64,000 nt of DNA from positions 62,001 through 126,000 of the forward strand of contig CAJZBQ010000061.1 in the NCBI GenBank assembly GCA_914767885.1, given 5' to 3'. Every line of letters begins with the position of its first letter. Position 1 is the first letter of the stretch. The translations under genes and the position numbers were made by a program. The notes below the pieces were generated by a model. The model saw nothing but the letters and a program-made list of their open reading frames with translations, did no database searches and was not told where the DNA came from. This stretch comes from Blepharisma stoltei (taxonomy: Eukaryota; Ciliophora; Heterotrichea; Heterotrichida; Blepharismidae). Shown piece after piece: positions 43,302 to 53,005 of the stretch.

Positions 43302-45969
43302 TTATAGAATAGAGTAATATCCTGCAAAAATATGTAGGGGACTCCTCACTGAGTAGCTTAAGTAAGTAATTATCTTAATTAAAAAACTTCAAAAAAATTT
43401 CTTTATTTATTTTAATTTAAAATTAAACATATCATCCTCCCCTATTTAATTGAATAAGCCAGAATATTAGTTTCAGCATTTGTACAATAATAAGCGAAGG
43501 TAAGGCAAATTCTTTTGAAATGAATTTTTCAAGTGTTCAAGATTTAGCAGCTAAAAATTTCTTATTCTCAAATAATTCTCCTCAAAAAATGTTTATTCAA
43601 ACCCTTGCTTCATTCCACCCTAAGCAAGCTCTGATAACATCTCCCAATAAGAAATTTTATTTTGACGCAGCTCCAAGCATTTTTGATAGAGAAAAAGCTT
43701 CAAATTCTTATATATCGACTTCAAACGTTTTCTCAGATTTTTATAATGCAACTTATCGTTTAATAGCGTTTTATATATTTCTGTTACTGTTTACTGGCAA
43801 AATTCTGGATTTAGCAAATAGAGGCACCAAGCTGATTATTATAGCTGGTCTCATAGCAAAAGTTTATTGTGTTGCCTGTGGTTCTGGCTCTTTCTCATAC
43901 CAAAACATATTATGTTTATCATATTGTCCTACAGGATATTTACAAAATACAGGCACAAATGCCTGCGATTTAAACACTCTTCTTGCGCTTACCATAAATT
44001 TAGATAATAAGATTATTCTTGACCAAAGAGGAGGGGTTTTGGTAGGAAATTCGATAACTAATACTTATCCAACTTATGATGCAAATGATCCTTATCCAGT
44101 TAAATCGAGAGGCTACTACTTTACATCTAATAGTTATTTAGCATATCCTTTTATGCTTGCTCCAACATTTTCAATTGCTGTTTGGCTAAAGGCTTTATCA
44201 GAAGGAATAGTTCTAGTCAAGCATATACCATCATACCAATGGATTTTGGAAATTTCCTCAGGATATCCTACGCTTTCCCTGCTTATGTCAGATTCTTTAA
44301 CTACAATTTCAGTAGCAGGAAGCTCTAATGTCCTGAATGGATGGTCCTTTGTCTCATTTGATGGCTACATAAATCCTGACGGGACCACAACAATAAGCTC
44401 TTATATTGATGGATCATTCTTACAATCTTTCACAACAGCAACTGCATTGTATATGCAAGACAGCGTTTCAGGAAATGTATACATAGGAAATGATTTTATT
44501 GGATTTACAGGCTTTATTTGGAATATGAGAGTTTATTGCTTAAATAATCATTACTTAGATGAATGGCGAACACCAGGATGCACATCACCCTGCACAAAAT
44601 GTCCAGCTGATTTAAGTTGTCCAAGTGATTGTCCTTTAGATAAGTATATTGATGGCTCATCTTGTAAAGACTGTAAAACAAGCTGCAATAAGGGATGCGT
44701 AAGTTCTGCTACTTGCAATTTATGTTTGACTAAAGAATGCGCTACATGCACAGCATTTTCAGGGACAGACTCATGCTTGACTTGTATTACAAATGCTGTT
44801 AGTGATGGATCAGGAGGCTGCGCTTGTGATACATATGCATTTTGAATATCTCTAACTCAGTCATGTGAAAGATGTGATGTGCTTTGCCAGAATTGCCTAA
44901 AAACAACTTATTTTGAATGCTCATTTTGTACAGGAAGCTAGTTGGAAATGTCTGTCTAAATGACTGTCCTTATGGGTTTGGTGGGTCTTGTTTGCATGTA
45001 GCAACCCCTGTAATAGATGAGTCTTTCAATATAGATTTTCAAGGCTTATATGGAGTTTTGACAACAGGAACCAGTTCATCATCTTTTCAGTTTTTTAACA
45101 CTCCAGAATCAATTGACCCTATTCCAGCCTATATGAGAGGCTTATATTTTGATGGGAGTACTTATCTTTTATCATCTATATCAATACTCCTTTCTCATAG
45201 CTTTTCTATTGGATTATGGCTATATGTAACAGCGAGTGGGGATATATTGGAAAAACAAACTCGGCTTATTTTATCATCATCAGGAGTTACAGCTATTATG
45301 GAAGATCCTACTCAAGCCACAGCTTCTAGAGCTTTGTCTTCTGGCACAACACTTAGTGATTGGAATTATTTGTCAGTTACTTTTGCATATTAATCTGGTA
45401 GTACAGCTATCACAATCTATATTAACAATGTTTTAGCTTCAACCCTATCAGTTTCAAATTATATTTTTAGAGACCTTGCTTCCACAAACTTAATGGTTGG
45501 CAAAAGCAGCTCGTCCGGGTTTGCAGGCTTTATTAACTCTTTTCAGCTCTGAAATGCACCAATCAGCTCTTTTTCAAGCTATATTAATGCTGTGTGTGGA
45601 TCAGGGCACGCTTGCTTATGGTCATGCGATTTGTCTCATTATTGAAGCGAGTCTTCTTATTTATCCTGCAATTCATGCAGCAAAGGCTGCGTTAGAGCCA
45701 TAAATTGCAATATTTGTGACGATTCATTATGCTTAATATGTGCTGGCTTTGGAGCAGGAAAATGCACCCAATGTGTTTCTAATGCAATTGGAACTCCATG
45801 CACATGCATTGCAGGATATATGACCTCTTTTGATGGGTCTTCCTGTGTAGCATGCTCGAACGGGTGCTCGCATTGCACAGATACAGCTTATAACACATGT
45901 AGCGCTTGCAATAAGGGGTTTTATTTTTTTCCTCCAACTAGACAATGCTTAAATAGCTGCCCATCTGGG

Positions 45970-46023
45970 TATAGCGCTTTCCCGAGGATGGCGCGGAATG
46001 GCGCCATCCTCGGGAAAGCGCTA
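45970..46023. mobile_element. 54-bp IES that is a single perfect hairpin
   Basis: Two 25-bp perfect inverted arms (45970-45994 and 46001-46025, starting TATAGCGCTTTCCCGAGG) flank a 6-nt loop. Excision at TA restores C-P-S-G-Y-N-T-G-I-N-T-C-D-Y. The arm shares CCCGAGGATGGCGC with the element at 41,019. Confidence 0.9.
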
Positions 46024-47387
46024 TATAACACAGGGATAAATACTTGTGATTACTCAGTAGATTATGGAATTAACCTTGATTTAACTGATAAGATCAGTCT
46101 TAATACTGTTTCTGGGTTTAATGTAGGCTGAGACGTCGCCAATACTTATCCTTACTTTACTGATGTCAATCACCCAATTCCTTCTTACAAGCGAGGCTAT
46201 TATTTTGAAGCAAACAGCTATCTGTTGTCGTCAGTTGTGATTGCGCCAGCCTTTACAATTTCTATATGAGTAAAATCAATTGTGAATGGGATTATTTTGT
46301 CAAAACACCTTTCCAGTCCAATTCTTACAATTTCTATAGACACTTCAGGACATCCATCTTTATTAATAACCTTTTCTGACTCCTCATCAGCCGCCTTATC
46401 TACTTCTACTAGCATATTTAACAGCTGACATTTTTTAAGTTTTACAGGACAAATCCAAAGTAACGGCAAAACGCTTCTAAATCTTTATATTAATACTACA
46501 CCTATAAATTCTTATACAACTACAACTTCAATATGCTTTGAAGACCTCTTAGGAGAAATTTATGTTGGAAACGACCAACCATTAGGCTTTGCTGGGTTTG
46601 AAGGATTTTTATCTAGAATCATGATATATAACTCTTATAGCCACCAGGCTGATGATTATAAAGTTTCTTCATGCAGCTCTGGGTGTTCTGCTTGTCCATC
46701 AAATTTTCAATGCTTAAGCGAATGCGCCTTTAATTCATATCCAGATAGCTGCAGTTCTTGCTTACCAGGTTGTAATAAAGGATGTGTTGATAATTTATCA
46801 TGCAGCCTTTGCAGAGATAAAGAATGTCCGGCTTGTGATAATTTTACAGGGGAATGCGCCAGCTGTATTGCAAATGCTGCTAAAGTAAATGGACATTGTA
46901 AATGTGTTGCTGGAGCTGGGTGGATTTTGAGTTCACAAACCTGCGAGTTTTGTCATTCTATTTGTGATAATTGCTCTACAGTTCAATTTGATGGCTGTCT
47001 TACTTGTATATCAGGGTATTATCTTATTCAATCGTTATGCATGCCATTTTGCCCTACTGGATATGTTATAAATGGCAGCAATTGTGATAGAGCTCCTGGT
47101 TATGCGAATTATTTAGTGTTTAATCTGATGCCTCATCAAATAAAAGACATTGTGACAGATTTAGCATCAAGTATTCCAGTCCTTACAGGCAAAGATAATA
47201 ATTTTTATCCAAATTATGATACAACTGATCCTATAGCTACTATTTATAGAGGATATTATTTTACTGGGTCATCTTATATGCAGCTACCCCCCTACACAGG
47301 CACTTCATCACCGTTGTTTACTTTTTCTCCAAAGTTTGTGATGACAACCTGAATAAAGCCAATATCAAGTACTGGAACTATTTTTTC

Positions 47388-47557
47388 TAACTTCTCAAGC
47401 AAAAAAATATATATTTTTTTAAAAGCAAACGATGCATAATCTAATTTATTTTCGAAGCAAATTTATAGCACTTTTAAAAATCTTTCATTTATTGCTTTTT
47501 CAGCATTAAATATCTACAAACAACAGAAAAATACAGAAATATACCAAAGGAGAAAGG
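47388..47557. other. Degenerate insertion, about 167 bp, in gene 4
   Basis: It splits T-I-F-S-K from Q-I-S-G-G-T-F-K-K-Y. The left flank is TAA. The ends carry CTTCTC and, inverted, TTCTCC, but the right flank is AGG, so no exact target duplication remains. It could be an IES whose end has mutated. Confidence 0.5.
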
Positions 47558-50500
47558 GCAAATCAGCGGTGGGACATTTAAAAAATATGTCAGTTTTGAG
47601 CTCATAGGAAAAATGCCATCTCTAGCTTTGACCCTAAAAGGTTCAACTATCATAGCCTATGCAAGCTCCAATCCACTATTAGAAGTAACTCTTTTACAAT
47701 GGAGTTTTCTTTTCGTAGAATCTAGTATAAGTGGAACTCCACCTCAGCAAATCATTACCTTACAAACAAACTCAAATTCAGATTTTTCAAGCAGCTTGCC
47801 TTCCAGCTGATTTATTGATTTGCAGAATTCATTTTTAATTTCAATTGGAGTTAGCTACCTAGATGCTTCCACACTTACATCATTTTTCAACGGTTTCTTA
47901 TGGGATCTTAAAATATATAATGATATTCCATCAAGTGCTTTAGTTTCAAGTACTTGCAATACTTGCTCATTATGCCCAATTGATAATGCTAATACTTGTC
48001 TGGATAGCTGCTTAATAGACAGTTATTGGAATGGTAACAGCTGCTTGGCCTGCTTAACTGGATGTTCAAGTAAAGGCTGTGTAAGAAAGGATTTAAATTG
48101 TAACCTTTGCCAAGATGTCATATGTGAAAAATGCAACGACTATACAAGTACTTGTAATAAATGCAAAACAAATGCAAGCTTAGTAGGGACAAGCTGCCAA
48201 TGCAATTCTGGGTATTATTGGAATGATAGCAACGAAAGTTGTGAGCTATGTGATATTTCATGCAAATCATGCACGTCTCCTAATTGGTATGATTGCTTGG
48301 CGTGCTATAGTGGGTATTATAAGGTTTTAGGAAGTTGCACATCAAGCTGTCCATCAGGCTATACTTCTTCATCTGCAGGTGTGTGCATAATTTCTCAAGA
48401 AAAAATATTTGATTTAAATTTGAATACTTTGAATGGAGTAGTTTATGATAAAGCTAGTTTGATTCCAGTTGTAACTGGATCAACCAAAGAATTTTATCCA
48501 GACTATGAAGCTGATGACCCTATCCCTGCTTACCTAAGAGGATTCTATTTTAATGGAGAATCTTCACTTTTAAGGATGCCAGAGTACTCAACCTATAATT
48601 CGCCAAAGCTTGTTATAGTCCCTTCCTTCACTATTTCTATATAGCTTAATACTGAAAAATCTTATTCAGCTATAATTTCAAAGCACAATATTTCTGATAA
48701 TTACTCAACTATTTACTATATCTCTCTAGTAGAAGGCAAGCCAACATTTTCTTTTTTAATAAGCTCATCTGCGTTTTTTTATATGTCGCAAAAATCGCTT
48801 AATAATTATGAATGGAGCCATATTGTATTTACTTTGAAAATAGACAGTGGCTATAATATAATATCAAGCTATATAAATGGACTATCTGACTCTTCTACAA
48901 TGACAGGATATGGAACTTTTTATGATATAGGTCCTCATACCACAATGGCTATAGGAGCTCAAGTTAGCTCTTCAGCAGTTTATAATTATTATCAAGGCTT
49001 TATTTATACTATTCAGATTTTTAATGCAGTAAAGCCTATATCAAGCCTGTCAATTACATCTTGTACTGAAAGCTGCAGTGTTTGTCCTATTAGCCAAATC
49101 TGCATACCTAACTGCAAAATAAAAGAATATTGAAGCGGCCCAGCCTATAACAAATGCTATAGTTGTAATATTAAATGTAAAAACAGCTGCAGAGACTGAC
49201 GAAATACTTGCTCACTTTGCGATGATTTATTATGTGAATCCTGCAATGATTATTCAAGCTGTGAAGCTTGTAAAGAGAATGCTGCTAACCCTGATTCATG
49301 CACCTGTGATGATAGTTATGCACTTGATGATACCCAAAGTAATACATGCATTCCAATTGAGCCTGGCGGATTCAAAGGGGAAGATGGGCACTCTCATAAA
49401 TGTCCAAATTTATGCATATCTTGTGAGTCTCTTACAAAATGCACAGCTTGCTCAAGTAATGCTAGTCTTAAAAACGACCTATGCTCTTGCAACTTAGGAT
49501 ATAATGGAATAGAAAGTTGTAGTTTAGTCTCTTTTTCAGCAAAGCTTACAGTTTTGGCTGATGACTCTTTATATCTGACTTTTTCTGAAAGTCTAGTAAA
49601 AGATCTAACTACTTCAGATTTTGTTATAATAATTGGAAATCGAGTAGAACCTTCATTTAAATTAGAGAAAATAAGTGGCATATGCTACTATATTTCTTTA
49701 GTAATTACTGAGGAAATTTCCCAAGATACTTTAGTTACTATACAATTCTTTAACCTACCAAAATTAATATCGGTATCAAACGGTATCTTAAATTCATCAG
49801 AGATTTCTGCAAGCTTAAACTCATATGATCCAGCATCATATTCGACAGTTACTAAGTCAGTCTCGTCTAAATCTCAAACAGCATCTCAATCAACTGTATC
49901 TGTAGTTGCTTCTATGTCAATTATAAATTCAAGTCCAAGCTCTTTATGAAGCCTGATGAACACTTTGCAAATTCTGAGCTATATGACTTTATCAGGAATC
50001 CCTTTTTCAAAAAAAATGAGATCATTTTTGAATAATTTGAATTCTTTTAGTTTATTACCTAACGTTTTCCCATATTTTATAGATAAAAACAAAGGAAATA
50101 CTCCATACTCTCAAGCTAAAGAATTTGGATTTGACACTGATTTAATCCTAATAAATCAAGGAAATTATTTTACATTGCTTTTAGGCTCAATTGCAGCTCT
50201 ACCTTTAATTTTATATTTTTCACGATGCTCTAATAGATGGATAGGTAAAAAATTTACAAAAAGATTGAAAGATTATCAATATGCCTTTTATTTCAGGTTT
50301 TTGATTCAATGCTATCTTGAGTTAGGAGCAGCTGCATGCATTGGACTTACAATTTTAGAACTTAGCAATATTACACGAATTGCAAATTTTGCTTTGTGTT
50401 TATCTCTTTTCATATTACTAATAGTTACTCCAGGTGCATATTTTATGTTTTCTTATAAAAATAAAGCCCGCATTATAGCCCGTGAGAAAGCATTTTTTGC

Positions 50501-50986
50501 CTCATTTTTTTTATGAGTTTCGAGCAGATAAAGGACTGATAGCAACCCAATACTATTTTCTATTTTTTGCGAGAAGGCTAGTTTATATAATAAACTTAAT
50601 TTATTTGAGAGATTATCCACAAACCGAAGTGACTGTGAATATTGTTCTTTCCTTTTTAACTATAATGCACTTAGCTTACTGCTGACCCTTTGAAGACCAA
50701 ATTTTGCAAATAACCAATTTAGTGACTGAAATATTGATTTTCTTAATAATGATCGCTACATCGGCTTTTTTATTTAATTTTGAGCAAGAAGTTATAGAAG
50801 CGATTGAGGATTCTATTATCATAATTGTTATAGCTATTATAGCAATCCAAACAATTTCTTCAATAATTATTTTTTCTAAAACTTTATACCAAACTATAAA
50901 AAGAAAGTTAGTGAAGTCAGGAATTGTCAAAAAAATCAATAATCCGTAATATATACTTTGTGTGCTCTTTTTTATTGAGATTAGGA

Positions 50987-51222
50987 TTAGCCATATTGGT
51001 GACGCAGTCACCAAAGACCTCCTGTACAGAAGCTTCTACCATTTTTCGACTCAGCCCAGTGGGTCTATCCCTCTTGCGAGTGCCCTTCCGGTGCCTTCTG
51101 TCTCCTCCTTGCCTTGTGGCTTCAGTCTTGAATTGGCGACTTATGGATTTCTGCTGTTTCGGGCGATTGGAGTAGCTTAATTCCAAGGATCCTTGAAGTC
51201 TATTGGGTATCGAAGTGCCGTT
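50987..51222 (+). repeat. SINE-like repeat family S, copy 2
   Basis: It begins GCCATATTGGTGACGCAGTC with a small GGTGACGCAGTCACC hairpin. It continues with a TCTATCCCTCTTGCGAGTGCC block and ends near the CGAAGTGCC block shared with copies 1 and 3. It starts about 40 bp after the stop of gene 4. Confidence 0.7.
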
Positions 51223-51685
51223 TGTTTATTTGAAAATCTTTTAAAGTGCTGAGTTCTTCAAAATGAGTATAATCGTAATAGAATAATTAAAATGTAATAA
51301 TTGAGCAGAATGAAAATCTTTGAATATTTAAAAGTTTTAAAATTTAGCCATAATTATAGCTAAAACCCAGTAAAGCATAGGCTCTAGACGTTTGACTTTT
51401 GACGCAAAATAATCTATTGATGAGATCTTATAAAATATATATTTTAACAGGTTTTTATTTTCTAATTTGTCAATATTATTTGGACTAAAAAAGTTCAAGA
51501 TAAAAATAAAGTTGCATTTTAAATAAATTAAATTAAAAATATTTATTTCTTTATAACTAGCAAACTAGCTTCAATCATTTTTTAAATACTTTTAAATTAA
51601 AGATAAATTGTTTAAAGCCAACATATATATTTATTTTAATACTTTAATTTGAAAGCTGGCTAGGTTAGGTTATTAAAAGTCAGGA

Positions 51686-52110
51686 AGCCATATTGGTGAC
51701 GCAGTCACCAAAGACTCCCATACGGGAGGTTCTATTGCTTTTCGACTCCAGCCCAGAGGGTCTATCCCTCTTACGAGTGCCTTCTGTCTCCTCCTTATGC
51801 TTAAGTCTTGAGTTGGCGGCTTATGAATTTCTGCGACCTGCTACGGGTGATTGGAGAGCTTGATTCCAAGGACCAGCTCCTTGGAGTCTTTCGAGTGCTG
51901 AAGTGCCTTCCTTCGACAGTTACAGGATAAAGGCCATTCCCTTGTGGTCTGGACCGAAAACCCAGTTTCTCGGTATAGGAATACCCATGCGTCCTCGATA
52001 TCCAATGGAAGCTACTGCACTTGATTCTCGACTCAGAGTCGGTCCCAGCTCGCCGCAGTCATAAGGTATGAACTGTTGTACCAAGAGGGGCAGGTTTACA
52101 AGTGTCCCAA
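51686..52110 (+). repeat. SINE-like repeat family S, copy 3 (longest)
   Basis: It has the same GCCATATTGGTGACGCAGTC start and closely matches copy 2 for about 230 bp. It then extends a further 190 bp of GC-rich sequence (about 51,917-52,110). It lacks an ORF that can be supported. The stable start points argue for a defined RNA-type 5' end. Confidence 0.65.
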
Positions 52111-52221
52111 TTTAATGTATTTTAATTTGAAAGCAACTGGAATAAACCCGAGAAGCATTTCAAAAATCCCATTTTTAAACAATTATTCAAATTTCATGAA
52201 TTAAATTTTTATCTCTAAACA

Positions 52222-52524
52222 ATGATTATTATAACTAAATCAAAACTAAATATATGTAATGCATTGACTGAAATCTCAATTTTATTAATAATGAGCTCCA
52301 CATCAGTTTATTTATTTAACTTAAATCAGGGAACTATTTCAGAATTTGAAAGTGTCATAGCAATTACAATAACAGCTATGGTGATCCAGGCATTTGCTTC
52401 AATAGCTATTTTTACGAGAGCACTATATGAAATTATCCACCGTAAGCTGACCAAAGGGGGGATTGTGAGAAGAAATATTAATATGTATAAACCTCATTTC
52501 AAAAAAGTAATTATGAGTAATTGA
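52222..52524 (+). pseudogene. Orphan C-terminal fragment of the multi-pass surface-protein family
   Basis: 100 codons match only the last membrane segment of genes 1-4 (N-A-L-T-E-I-S-I-L-L-I-M-S-S-T-S-V-Y-L-F-N-L versus gene 2 LLTEISIFLIMSSSSVYLFNL) and its tail. The rest of the gene is absent. It is a truncated duplicate next to SINE-like repeats, unlikely to be expressed as a functional protein. Confidence 0.7.
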
Positions 52525-53005
52525 ATCAGAGATTTCTCTTTAGATTCCAATTTTGAATTATAGCAGATACTAACTCTGGCTGTAAGAGCAGAAACTGAAC
52601 TCAGTCCATCAATCCAAACTCTGAAACTTCCACAATTTATAATGATCTCTCTTATTTCAATAAGGACCCTACTCCCCTCCACTCTTTATAATGGAACAAT
52701 AAAAAATAGTTCCAATCAAAAAAGTTAGTTATTTTTATTTAAAATAATTTATATTAAATTTCTACGCACAATTCCAATTTAAAGGGGAAAAAATAAAAAA
52801 TTTCTTTTGCTGAGTCTTGGACTTTTGCTTATGAAATTTCTCTATTTTAAACTAAAATTATTAAATAAAATTTAGTTTTTATTTAATAGTAAATTCATAA
52901 TTCTTCTTGATGCCAATAACCTATTAATCTATCATGATAAAATTATACATATAGAAGCTCTAATTTATATAAGGAAAAGATTTATTTAGACGAAGCCTAA
53001 TTATT

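Larger units (their letters stand above)
40719..43519. other. Intergenic region between divergent genes 3 and 4
   Basis: About 2.8 kb. It holds a family A MITE scrap (about 40,915-40,965), a foldback element (41,019-41,293) with a degraded neighbour (41,327-41,364), a possible small gene (41,590-41,863), a half MITE (41,985-42,175) and minus-strand open stretches (42,230-43,301). Confidence 0.6.
43520..50949 (+). pseudogene. Gene 4: decayed LamG-like/cysteine-rich surface-protein paralogue
   Basis: Plus-strand relative of genes 1-3 with five LamG-like modules (signatures near 44,100, 45,130, 46,180, 47,240 and 48,530), cysteine-rich segments, juxtamembrane domain and multi-pass C-terminus ending at 50,949. 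The first about 110 codons (43,520-43,860) are unrelated to the family's signal peptide and first module. They include a hydrophobic YIFLLLFTGKIL stretch, so the true 5' part was lost or replaced. Lesions relative to paralogues are a 7-bp deletion at about 44,939, in-frame TAA at 45391-45393, TAG for Trp at 48642-48644, an imprecise insertion at 47,388-47,557, and one extra T in a T8 run at about 50,508. TGA-Trp codons remain intact elsewhere. It is probably non-functional; the single-base indel could be an assembly error. Confidence 0.75.
50950..53005. other. Region between gene 4 and the Kelch array
   Basis: It holds two copies of SINE-like repeat S (50,987-51,222 and 51,686-52,110) and an orphan C-terminal fragment of the surface-protein family (52,222-52,524). 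AT-rich filler separates them, and an ATTCCAATTTAAAGGGG MITE B end lies near 52,770. Otherwise nothing is supported. Confidence 0.55.

Noticed and set aside
45391-48644. TAA and TAG recoded as sense (Gln) as in many ciliates
   Set aside because: The in-frame TAA/TAG codons occur only in copies with other lesions and do not align with Gln; intact genes end at TAA or TAG.
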